In this document: positions 26,648-34,932 of the stretch, in pieces | Position numbering within the stretch: the first letter of the stretch is position 1 | How the letters are laid out: each line of letters begins with the position of its first letter | DNA from: PRS1 sp965250265 | GTDB lineage: Bacteria; Bacteroidota; Bacteroidia; Flavobacteriales; Flavobacteriaceae | Assembly: GCA_965250265.1 (NCBI GenBank) | Contig: CBDFNO010000014.1 | Span: forward strand, 558,001-622,000 | DNA: 64,000 nucleotides | Direction: 5' to 3' | Position numbers and translations under genes: made by a program | Notes under the pieces: generated by a model | Told to the model about the DNA's origin: nothing | The model's input: only the letters and a program-made list of their open reading frames with translations | Database searches by the model: none

Positions 26648-27355
26648 TCACTTTTGCAATGTTTTCAAAACGCCTTGCTTATAGCTAATGCCTATTGGGA
26701 TTTCTATTGTTCCCAGTTCAACATCTTGTGCTGTAAATGCAGTGATTTTTTGCGTGTTAACTATGTACGATCTGTGGGTTCGTAGAAAAAAGGAAGGAAG
26801 TTTCTTTTCAAAATTACTTATCTTCTCTTTAGTTATAATTCTTGCATCCAAAGTGTGTATTCTTACATAATCTTTTAAACTTTCTGCGTATAGGATATCT
26901 GCAAACAAAATTTTATAATGCTTCTTATTCATGTTCACATAAATATGATTTGTAGTGGCATCCAATTTAGATTCAGCAGGAATAACAATGGTTTTGCTTT
27001 CTATGGTTTTAAAATATTTGTTTACAGCTTTAAAAAAACGGTCAAAAGAAATTGGTTTCAACAGATAATCTACAACTTCTAATTCATAGCTTTCTATGGC
27101 GTATTCTCTATATGCTGTTGTAAATATGACTTTTGGAGGATTGCTCAAGGATTTTAAAAATTCAATTCCCGTAAGCATTGGCATTTGTATATCCAAAAAA
27201 ATAAGATCGACTTGATGAGATTTTAGCACCTCAAACCCTTCTATAGCGTTATGACAAGTTGCGACAATTTCTAGATTAGAGAATTTAGAAACATGATCTT
27301 CAATTAATGCAATCGCTAAAGGTTCATCATCTATAATTATGCATTTTGTTTTCAT
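26648..27355 (-). CDS. LytTR-type response regulator
   Basis: A 235-residue regulator with a receiver domain (about 1-120; acidic DDEP near residue 10, phospho-acceptor Asp in LIFLDIQMPML) and a C-terminal LytTR DNA-binding domain (about 135-235; HYKILFADILYAESLKDYV, then FLRTHRSYIVN). It overlaps its histidine kinase gene by 4 bp, so the two are co-translated. The pair is divergent from the large barrel gene at 28658, its likeliest target. Confidence 0.9.
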   Translation of the reverse strand: MKTKCIIIDDEPLAIALIEDHVSKFSNLEIVATCHNAIEGFEVLKSHQVDLIFLDIQMPMLTGIEFLKSLSNPPKVIFTTAYREYAIESYELEVVDYLLKPISFDRFFKAVNKYFKTIESKTIVIPAESKLDATTNHIYVNMNKKHYKILFADILYAESLKDYVRIHTLDARIITKEKISNFEKKLPSFFLRTHRSYIVNTQKITAFTAQDVELGTIEIPIGISYKQGVLKTLQK

Positions 27356-28434
27356 TGTGTCAAATCTACATGAAGTTTCACATGGTATGAAAGATCTTCC
27401 TCAATAATTTCTAATTGATGTTTATCAGGATATAATAACTGCAACTGACTTTTGGTATTACTAACGCCAATTCCTTTTTTAAAGTTAGTATTATCATCTT
27501 GTTTAATCTTAGTCTTTGTATTATATACCCAAAAATGTAATTGCCCATCTTCTACCTTAATATCAATCTTTATAAGCGGTTTTTTAATAGCACCACTGGC
27601 ACCATGTTTAAATGCATTCTCAATAAGAGACACCAAAATTAATGGAGCTATTTGCGTTTGTGGATTATCAATCTCTTGATTAAAAATAAGCTCTAATCGG
27701 TCTCCGTATCTCAATTGTTCTAGATCAATATAATTTTGGATTAGTTTTATTTCCTTATCAATAGTTACGCGATCGTCATTACACTGATATAACATATAAT
27801 CTAATATTTCAGATAGCTTTAAAACTGTGTCTGAAGCTTTTTCTGATTTTTGAAGAGTAAGCGTATAAAGATTATTAAGTGTGTTAAACAAAAAATGAGG
27901 ATGAATCTGCGCTTTAAAAAAGTTGAGTTCAGCCGAAACCTTTTCCTTTTCTAAAACATCACGTTTACTTTTTTCTTCAAAACGCTCTTTTAAAAGCTTT
28001 ATGATTACAAATAATGAAACAGGTACAAATACACTGTAAAAATAGTATTCGTACAATCTTTTCACATCGGTAAATATTTCCCAAAGAGACTCCTGCCCAA
28101 ATGGTGGCAACCTATATAACTCTTCAATAATATGTACAACTAAAGTACGAGCTAATGCAGTAAAGAAATAACATCCTAGTATAACCGACAGTAAAAACAA
28201 TAGGTATTTTTTTCTATACAACAATTTTGGAATCTGCCAATATACCAAACAGTATGATGCCAATATTTGTGGAATCAACATGATAAGGTGATGTATTAAG
28301 GTCTTAGAATATGAACCATATTGTATTTTCAATGTAAGCGTGTAGAACAATAACAATAACAGCCAAAATAGTACATGACTTAACCATCGTTTTCGAAGAA
28401 TATTATTTATTAATTGTGTATTAAAATTGCTCAT
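27352..28434 (-). CDS. LytS/YehU-type membrane histidine kinase
   Basis: A 360-residue sensor with four membrane helices (about 18-36, 46-66, 78-100 and 122-142), a short coiled coil, the His-kinase box FKAQIHPHFLFNTLNNLYTL with the phospho-accepting His, and an ATPase domain with LIENAFKHGASG and GIGVSNTKSQL. No periplasmic sensing domain is present, so the signal is probably read within the membrane. It is the upstream partner of the LytTR regulator. Confidence 0.9.
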   Translation of the reverse strand: MSNFNTQLINNILRKRWLSHVLFWLLLLLFYTLTLKIQYGSYSKTLIHHLIMLIPQILASYCLVYWQIPKLLYRKKYLLFLLSVILGCYFFTALARTLVVHIIEELYRLPPFGQESLWEIFTDVKRLYEYYFYSVFVPVSLFVIIKLLKERFEEKSKRDVLEKEKVSAELNFFKAQIHPHFLFNTLNNLYTLTLQKSEKASDTVLKLSEILDYMLYQCNDDRVTIDKEIKLIQNYIDLEQLRYGDRLELIFNQEIDNPQTQIAPLILVSLIENAFKHGASGAIKKPLIKIDIKVEDGQLHFWVYNTKTKIKQDDNTNFKKGIGVSNTKSQLQLLYPDKHQLEIIEEDLSYHVKLHVDLTQ

Positions 28435-28657
28435 AATTATATAGAAATTGAATCAAAAATAAGCATTAACTAGGCATCTGTTTAGAATAATGCTGAATTT
28501 CCATTTCCTACCCACGAATACTAATAATCTACGGCTGAATTAAATTGGGGATATGTTTCGCTTTATGTAGGGTGTATAACGCAGAATTCATCCAATTTCT
28601 AAAAAACACTTTGTTTTTAAGATGATTTTTGTCTCATCAAATAAAAAGCAAACCATT

Positions 28658-31036
28658 ATGATTCGATTATTAATTACAATAACCATATGTTTAACTTCAA
28701 TGCTAAGTTTTGGAAACAACACTAACTTAGAAAAAAGAATTTCCGGAACGGTTATAGATGCCGAAACGCTAACACCTCTAGAATTCGCAACAGTTTCAAT
28801 ACTTGAAAATGAGAAGCTTATAGATGGTATCATTACCAATGAAAATGGTGAATTCACTATTAATGCTAAACCTGGCAATTATCTTATAAGGGTTGAATAC
28901 ATCTCTTATAAAAATTATGAAACTCAAATTGACTTAAAACAAAATACAAACCTAGGTGTAATCTCTCTCGAAATTGACATGGAGTCCTTAGGTGAAGTAG
29001 AAATTATTGCAGAGAGCTCTACAGTAGATTTAAAGTTAGACAAGAAAGTATTTAACGTTGGTAAGGACTTATTGTCTCAAAACGGGTCTCTAATTAATAT
29101 TCTCGAGAACGTACCGTCAGTTGCTGTAAATCTTGACGGAGGTATTAGCTTAAGAGGTAATACAAATGTAACTGTACTTATTAATGGGAAGCCTTCTGTA
29201 TTAGCCGCTAATAATGGCTTAGACCAAATTCCGGCACAACAAATAGAACGCATAGAAGTGATAACCAACCCTTCTTCTAGATATCAGGCTGCTGGTACAG
29301 CAGGAATTATTAATGTTATTTTGAAAAAAAACAAGAACGGTGGTTTTAGCGGGTCGTTTAGTATGAGTAATTCTATAAGAGCTGATTTTAATACTTACGC
29401 TAGTTTAAATTATAAAACGGACAAATTTAACGTCTTTTCTACTTTAGGCTATCGGTTTGTAGATAATAAAATTAGCGAACAGATAAATCAAAATTCATTG
29501 GTGAATGGTAATACTGTAAATTTAGATCAAACAGCTGATAGTTATAGAAACTCTAAAGTTACTAACCTTTATTTTGGATTAGATTACTTTTTAAGTGACC
29601 AAAGTACCTTAACGGCGTCGTATTATAAAATATTGATTGACAGAAATAATAAGGTAAATTATAACTATAATTATTTTGATGCCTTACAAACTTTAGATAG
29701 CATTGTTACTAGAAATGAGAAGTATTATGAGCCTATGGATCATAATCAATTAGAGTTAAGTTATGCAAAAACCTTTGATAAAGAAGGTAAGAAGTTAACC
29801 ATGGATTTTCAATATGACTTTTGGGATGATGATGAAAATGAAACATTTATCACTCAAAAAATAATGCCAGTGCTTTTAGAAAATACACTTTCTAGAACAC
29901 GAGACATTGAAAGCAGTAAAGATTATTTATTACAATTGGACTTTGTTAATCCTATTAATGAAAATTCAACGTTTGAAACTGGATTACGCGGAGAAACACG
30001 AATTATCACTAGTGATTATAAAGCTGAAAATTTTGATGGTTCTAACTGGAACATTTATAACGGTATTGAAAACGAGCTTGACTATAAAGAAGAAATAGGA
30101 GGTGTTTATGCACAGTTTTCAAGTAAAGTGAATAAATTTAGTTACCAATTAGGGCTTAGAACTGAGTCCACTAAGATTGATATTTCAGATAAAAATAATG
30201 TGTTCAACAACACAAAAAGTTACACCAAGTTATTTCCTACAGCTCATTTCACTTACGCTTTTTCAGACAAAACAAATATGCAATTGAGTTATAGCAGACG
30301 TATTAATAGACCAAGCTTTTGGCATTTGAATCCTTTTGGAGGGTTGGCCCAAATTAACACACAACGTCAAGGTAATCCAGACATGGATCCAGCATTAACC
30401 AATTCTTTTGAATTAGGGTTTTTAACACGACTAGGAAAGCTTAGAATTAATCCTTCATTGTATTATCAAGAAACAGCTGATCCGTTTCAATTCTTTACAG
30501 AACGTAACGCTGAGGACATATTAGTAACAAAACCCATAAATATTGACACAGAGCGTAGAGTAGGTTTTGAAGTATCAATGAGCTTCAATCCAATTAAGTG
30601 GATGCAACTTTCTGGTGAACTAAACTATTATTCATTTGCACAAAGGGGAGCATATAATGATATTAATTTTGATTTTGATGACAGTTCATGGTTTACACGA
30701 ATCAATTCAAGATTCAAATTACCATCAGACATGACATTGCAAACAAGTTTTAACTATAATGGTAGAAATGAAAATGCACAATCAATAACTAAATCAAATC
30801 ATAGTTTAGACTTTGGATTGAATAAAATGTTTCTTAATAAAAAGGTCACTCTTACCTTTAATGTTAGAAACTTGCTAGATTCTAGAGAAGAATTTTTAAC
30901 CAGAAAAGGAGATAACTTTAGCTTTCAATCTCACAGAAAATTACTTGGCCCTAAATATACCTTAACGTTGACTTATCGTTTTAACCAATCTAAAAATTCG
31001 AAAACTAGACGACCAGGAGAAAGCAATAGAGGATAA
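28658..31036 (+). CDS. TonB-receptor-like outer-membrane protein with carboxypeptidase-like domain
   Basis: A 792-residue exported protein. The start at 28658 gives the signal peptide MIRLLITITICLTSMLSFG. A carboxypeptidase-regulatory-like domain follows (about 25-105; ISGTVIDAETLTPLEFATVS), then a plug domain (about 125-225; VPSVAVNLDGGISLRGNTNV, then IERIEVITNPSSRYQA). The rest is a barrel of the OMP_b-brl_3 type ending in YTLTLTYRFNQS. Such proteins usually import or bind extracellular ligands; none is predictable here. It is divergent from the LytS/LytTR pair and 37 bp ahead of the ankyrin gene. Confidence 0.88.
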   Translation: MIRLLITITICLTSMLSFGNNTNLEKRISGTVIDAETLTPLEFATVSILENEKLIDGIITNENGEFTINAKPGNYLIRVEYISYKNYETQIDLKQNTNLGVISLEIDMESLGEVEIIAESSTVDLKLDKKVFNVGKDLLSQNGSLINILENVPSVAVNLDGGISLRGNTNVTVLINGKPSVLAANNGLDQIPAQQIERIEVITNPSSRYQAAGTAGIINVILKKNKNGGFSGSFSMSNSIRADFNTYASLNYKTDKFNVFSTLGYRFVDNKISEQINQNSLVNGNTVNLDQTADSYRNSKVTNLYFGLDYFLSDQSTLTASYYKILIDRNNKVNYNYNYFDALQTLDSIVTRNEKYYEPMDHNQLELSYAKTFDKEGKKLTMDFQYDFWDDDENETFITQKIMPVLLENTLSRTRDIESSKDYLLQLDFVNPINENSTFETGLRGETRIITSDYKAENFDGSNWNIYNGIENELDYKEEIGGVYAQFSSKVNKFSYQLGLRTESTKIDISDKNNVFNNTKSYTKLFPTAHFTYAFSDKTNMQLSYSRRINRPSFWHLNPFGGLAQINTQRQGNPDMDPALTNSFELGFLTRLGKLRINPSLYYQETADPFQFFTERNAEDILVTKPINIDTERRVGFEVSMSFNPIKWMQLSGELNYYSFAQRGAYNDINFDFDDSSWFTRINSRFKLPSDMTLQTSFNYNGRNENAQSITKSNHSLDFGLNKMFLNKKVTLTFNVRNLLDSREEFLTRKGDNFSFQSHRKLLGPKYTLTLTYRFNQSKNSKTRRPGESNRG

Positions 31037-31073
31037 AAATAATTCAATAAAAATAACACATAAAATTATAAAG

Positions 31074-31757
31074 ATGAAAACAAAAAAATCAAACACAACC
31101 AGCTGGATGAACAGACCAATCCTAATTATCATGTTTTTAATATCAAGCGCTGTATTTTCAGCTTTTGCTCAAAACAACTGTAAAGATCTGCTTAGGGCCG
31201 TAAAATCAAACAACATTACTAAAGTTGCAGAATTGCTTAAAACAATAAATCCAGATTGTGTCTTTAGAGGTGATGGTGAGCCAAGGTCTCCTTTAGTAGC
31301 AGCAGCAAGGCTTGGGAATCTTGAAATCGGTAAATTACTAATTACTGCAAAAGCTGATGTCGAATTTCACGCTTTTGAAGATGAAACACCTCTCATTTCG
31401 GCTTCAGCATATGGCTATCTTGACTTCGTCAAATATTTATTAGTCAATCATGCTGAAATTAATAAGAAACTTAAAGGAAATGGAACCGCCTTATTAATGG
31501 CTTCTAAAAATGGTCACGTTGAAACGGTAAAGTATCTTATTTCAAAAGGTGCTAAAATTGATAGTCCTGTAGGTAGCGATGGTACGGCCCTTATTGCTTC
31601 TGTTAAAAATGGACATCACGATGTGGCTAAGATTTTGCTAGAATACGGTGCTGATCCATATTTGACTACTTCTGGAGACGAATACCCTATGTATCACGCC
31701 CGTATGATGAAAGATAAGGCTATGATAGCTCTTTTAGAACAATTTAAAAAACAATAA
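31074..31757 (+). CDS. Exported ankyrin-repeat protein
   Basis: A 227-residue protein with a long N-terminal segment (Lys-rich start, hydrophobic helix at about 17-32, cleavage near SAFAQ) and at least four ankyrin repeats from about residue 40 onward, with the usual G-ADVxxxxxxxxTPLxxAxxxGH pattern (for example GTALLMASKNGHVETVKYLI). Ankyrin modules bind proteins, and periplasmic ones are often partners of an outer-membrane protein. It follows the large barrel gene closely and is ended by the terminator at 31783, so the two form an operon. Confidence 0.85.
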   Translation: MKTKKSNTTSWMNRPILIIMFLISSAVFSAFAQNNCKDLLRAVKSNNITKVAELLKTINPDCVFRGDGEPRSPLVAAARLGNLEIGKLLITAKADVEFHAFEDETPLISASAYGYLDFVKYLLVNHAEINKKLKGNGTALLMASKNGHVETVKYLISKGAKIDSPVGSDGTALIASVKNGHHDVAKILLEYGADPYLTTSGDEYPMYHARMMKDKAMIALLEQFKKQ

Positions 31758-31782
31758 TAAAACAACAAATAACTGTATTAAG

Positions 31783-31816
31783 AAAAAATCCCAAGCAAAA
31801 TACTTGGGATTTTTTT
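31783..31816. terminator. Bidirectional terminator between ankyrin and M28 genes
   Basis: AAAAAATCCCAAG, a 7-nt loop and CTTGGGATTTTTT form a perfect 13-bp stem-loop with A and T tails between two convergent genes. A degenerate copy lies at 32791-32820. Confidence 0.85.
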
Positions 31817-31823
31817 ATGGATA

Positions 31824-32759
31824 CTAATTCTTTATTTGAATAGCATCTAACTTATCAAAAACAGAAATAATAACGTTTACTGCTTCTTTAAAAAATTCTG
31901 GATGAATGTTTTCATAATCATCTTTAGGAGTGTGGTAATCATCGTAATCTTCTACTCCAAAATATAGAAAAGGAATTTTCTTTTTATGAAAAGATCCATG
32001 ATCGGAAGAGTTGGTCCAGTTTTGCTTTCCATCAATGCCATCATGTCCTGTTAAAAGGATTATCTTTTTCGATGGACTAACATTCAGAATCAAATTCTTC
32101 AAAGTAGAATCATAGCTTGTCCCAACTGCAAATAATTCATTCTTATCACTGCGACTTATCATATCCATATTTATATTGACCTCAATATAATGAAACGGAA
32201 TAATAGAATTATTTACAAAGTGTTTTGAACCTTTTAATCCTAACTCTTCGCTGTCAAAAGCGGCTAAAATTACTGAATGTTTAGGTGGATTACTTTTAAA
32301 ATACTCAGCAAAAGCAAATAATGCACTTATACCTGAAGCATTATCGTCTGCCCCATTGTATATTTCGCCATTCCTAATACCTTCGTGGTCGTAATGTGCA
32401 CTTATAACAATGTATTTGTATTTTGAAGTAGTTCCTTTAATAAGTCCTAATACATTAGTGCCATTATATATTTTACCTCTACTTGTAAAAGAAAAAGCTT
32501 GTTCGAAGGTATCTCCAAGTGGTAATACTTTTAATTCTTTAAATTGATCAACAATATATTGTTTTGCTTTTATAGCTCCCTTAGTTCCAGTTCGCCTTCC
32601 CTCAAAATCATCTGACGATAATATTTTTATATGCTCGAGTAATCGTTCTTCATTAAAGTATGTTTGGTCTTCTGAAGATTTTTGAGAAACTGTTTGTCCC
32701 GAACACGGAATACATAATAGGATTATTAGAACACGAAGGCTTATTATTTTAAAGTTCAT
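31824..32759 (-). CDS. M28 family zinc aminopeptidase, exported
   Basis: A 311-residue peptidase with a signal peptide ending near IPCSGQ; the Cys could also be a poor lipobox. All five zinc ligands of family M28 can be placed: His in VISAHYDHEG, Asp in NGADDNASG, Glu in FDSEELGL, Asp in NMDMISR and His in SSDHGSF. The catalytic acid is in the EELG block. It releases N-terminal residues from peptides in the periplasm or outside the cell. It is a single gene with terminators at both ends. Confidence 0.88.
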   Translation of the reverse strand: MNFKIISLRVLIILLCIPCSGQTVSQKSSEDQTYFNEERLLEHIKILSSDDFEGRRTGTKGAIKAKQYIVDQFKELKVLPLGDTFEQAFSFTSRGKIYNGTNVLGLIKGTTSKYKYIVISAHYDHEGIRNGEIYNGADDNASGISALFAFAEYFKSNPPKHSVILAAFDSEELGLKGSKHFVNNSIIPFHYIEVNINMDMISRSDKNELFAVGTSYDSTLKNLILNVSPSKKIILLTGHDGIDGKQNWTNSSDHGSFHKKKIPFLYFGVEDYDDYHTPKDDYENIHPEFFKEAVNVIISVFDKLDAIQIKN

Positions 32760-32790
32760 TCAGTCTATATATTAGGGAATCAAATCTAAA

Positions 32791-32820
32791 TAAAAAATCC
32801 CAAGCAAAAAACTTGAGATT
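32791..32820 (-). terminator. Terminator of the propeller gene
   Basis: On the minus strand AATCTCAAG, a loop and CTTGGGATT are followed by TTTTT, 25 bp beyond the stop at 32845. The stem has one G-T pair. The sequence repeats the terminator at 31783-31816 almost base for base. Confidence 0.65.
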
Positions 32821-32844
32821 CCTTATTTATGATAAGTTTATAGT

Positions 32845-33912
32845 TTATTCTTTTATTACTTTTTTGGTCGTGGTTAAACCATCTTTAGTTGTTATATTTA
32901 AAAAGTAAATTCCTTTTGTAAAACCTTGAATTCCAATACGCTCATTATTTGAGATATAACCATTAACAATTTCCGCTCCTAAAACATTATAAATTCTATA
33001 ACTTAAAGTTTCCGTTAAGCCTGAAATTTGAATAAAATCAGAGGATGGATTTGGATAAATACTTATATTTTGATTTCCTAAACTATCAGTAATAGAAAGG
33101 GTTTGGAGGTCGAATTTAATGACTTTATCTTCGTAAAATACAGTAATATACAAGTCATCACCATTGAGCACTAATCCAGATGGTCCATTCATTCCTGTTA
33201 CTACATCTACTGCTGTTGTTGGTGTGGTGGCAGTAATGTCTATTTTAGAAATTCTATCACTGCTAGATTCAGCAATATACAAGTCATTGCCATTAAGTAG
33301 AATCCCATCAGGATTCACTAATCCAGTTACTACATCTATTGCTGTAGGTGTCATGTCAGTAATGTCTATTTTAGAAATTTTACCTCCTTGATATGCGACA
33401 ACATACAAGTCATTGCCATTAAGCGCCATTCCATCAGCTCCATCTATTCCTGTTATTACATCTACTGCTGTTGGTGTCATGTCAGTAATGTCTATTTTAG
33501 AAATTTTATCTCCATAATATTCAGAAATATACAAGTCATTACCATTAAGTACCATCCCATCAGGACCATTCAATCCTGTTACTACATTTATTGCTGTTGT
33601 TGGCAATGTGGCCGTAATGTCTATTTTAGAAATTTTATCTCCATCATATTCAGTAATATAAAGGTCATTCCCATTAATTAGAAGATGCCAAGGTCCAGAT
33701 AATCCAGTTACTACATCTACTGCTGTAGGTGTCATGGCTGTAATGTCTATTTTAGAGATTTTTCCTCCGCTATATTCAGAAATATACAAATCATTGCCAT
33801 TAAGTACTATTCCAGTGGGCTCATTCAAGCCTGTTACTACATCTGTTGTTTGTGCTATTAATTGAATATAACTTAAAAGGAAAATTGTGATAAAAATGTA
33901 AAAATGTTTCAT
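32845..33912 (-). CDS. Secreted repeat propeller protein with T9SS sorting tail
   Basis: A 355-residue protein: signal peptide (MKHFYIFITIFLLSYIQLIA), then six repeats of about 45 residues with the core GNDLYISEYYGDKISKIDIT (about 23-270), then a T9SS C-terminal sorting domain (about 280-355) with ISIYPNPSSDFIQISG and the final KGIYFLNITTKDG, TTKKVIKE. Six similar blades fit a YncE/NHL-like beta-propeller. The repeats are also very alike at DNA level, which suggests recent tandem growth. The ligand is unknown. Confidence 0.85.
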   Translation of the reverse strand: MKHFYIFITIFLLSYIQLIAQTTDVVTGLNEPTGIVLNGNDLYISEYSGGKISKIDITAMTPTAVDVVTGLSGPWHLLINGNDLYITEYDGDKISKIDITATLPTTAINVVTGLNGPDGMVLNGNDLYISEYYGDKISKIDITDMTPTAVDVITGIDGADGMALNGNDLYVVAYQGGKISKIDITDMTPTAIDVVTGLVNPDGILLNGNDLYIAESSSDRISKIDITATTPTTAVDVVTGMNGPSGLVLNGDDLYITVFYEDKVIKFDLQTLSITDSLGNQNISIYPNPSSDFIQISGLTETLSYRIYNVLGAEIVNGYISNNERIGIQGFTKGIYFLNITTKDGLTTTKKVIKE

Positions 33913-34068
33913 TCTTTTAGATGATTTTATGATTATTATTTGTTTTTAATATTTATTAACGTTAAATAAATAAAACATAACCTTTACTATAGTTTCATTT
34001 TTCAAAGAAACCTAAGTATAATAAAAGTATTAGTAAATAGTATTTGGGAATTAAATTACTACTAAAAA

Positions 34069-34146
34069 AGGAGTTTAATAATTGAATGTTTTATATTTAA
34101 AACCACAAAAGAGACTTCAATTCTTACATTCAGTAATTAAACTCCT
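34069..34146 (-). terminator. Long hairpin behind sdhB
   Basis: The 20-nt arms 34069-34088 and 34127-34146 (AGGAGTTTAATAATTGAATG and its near complement, three mismatches) enclose a 38-nt loop. It lies 35 bp beyond the sdhB stop. It may end the sdhCAB transcript or protect its 3' end; no clear T-run supports a classic terminator. Confidence 0.4.
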
Positions 34147-34180
34147 ACAATATAAGATAATTTTTTTAATAGATACAATT

Positions 34181-34924
34181 TTATTTCAAACTTGCTTTCA
34201 TAAGTTCTCTATTCATCCTTGCAATGTTTTCTAATGAGATTCCCTTTGGACATTCAATCTCACATGCTCCAGTATTTGTACAGTTACCAAAGCCTTCTAA
34301 ATCCATTTGTGTAACCATATTTAATACACGATCTGCAGCTTCAACTTGTCCTTGAGGTAATAAAGCATATTGAGAAACCTTAGCGCCTACAAACAACATT
34401 GCCGAAGAGTTTTTACAAGTAGCTACACAAGCACCACAGCCAATACAGGTTGCGGCATCCATAGCTTCATCGGCAGCATGTTTAGAAACAGGAATAGCAT
34501 TTGCGTCTTGAGTGTTTCCCGAAGTATTAACAGAAATATATCCTCCTGCATGTTGGATACGCTCAAACGCCATTCTATCTATCACTAAATCTTTAATAAC
34601 AGGAAATGCTTTGGCTCTAAATGGTTCAATAGTAATAGTATCACCATCCTTAAACATTCGCATATGTAATTGGCAGGTGGTAATGCCTCTGTCTGGACCA
34701 TGTGCCTGACCATTTATGTACATAGAACACATCCCACAAATACCTTCACGGCAATCATGATCAAAAGCTATAGGCTCATTTCCAGAGTTAATCAGCTGTT
34801 CATTTAAAACATCCATCATTTCTAAAAAGGACATATGTTCTGAAATGTCAGTCACTTTATAATCAACCATTTGACCTTTTGCCTCTGCGTCTTTTTGTCT
34901 CCAGATTTTTAATGTAAGATTCAT
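34181..34924 (-). CDS. sdhB: Succinate dehydrogenase/fumarate reductase iron-sulfur subunit
   Basis: A 247-residue subunit with three Fe-S centres. The N-terminal ferredoxin-like 2Fe-2S site is CREGICGMCSMYING plus a later Cys in TTCQLH. The C-terminal CIGCGACVATCKNSS and CTNTGACEIECPKGIS carry the 4Fe-4S and 3Fe-4S clusters. It moves electrons between the flavoprotein and the quinone in complex II. It lies 8 bp behind sdhA; the order sdhC-sdhA-sdhB is the one used in Bacteroidota. Confidence 0.93.
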   Translation of the reverse strand: MNLTLKIWRQKDAEAKGQMVDYKVTDISEHMSFLEMMDVLNEQLINSGNEPIAFDHDCREGICGMCSMYINGQAHGPDRGITTCQLHMRMFKDGDTITIEPFRAKAFPVIKDLVIDRMAFERIQHAGGYISVNTSGNTQDANAIPVSKHAADEAMDAATCIGCGACVATCKNSSAMLFVGAKVSQYALLPQGQVEAADRVLNMVTQMDLEGFGNCTNTGACEIECPKGISLENIARMNRELMKASLK

Positions 34925-34932
34925 ATTGTCTT

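Noticed and set aside
33164..33681. Repeats in the propeller gene as a CRISPR array, and plus-strand frames there
   Set aside because: The repeats are in frame with protein blades on the minus strand, too long and with coding spacers; the plus-strand frames are mirror images of them.
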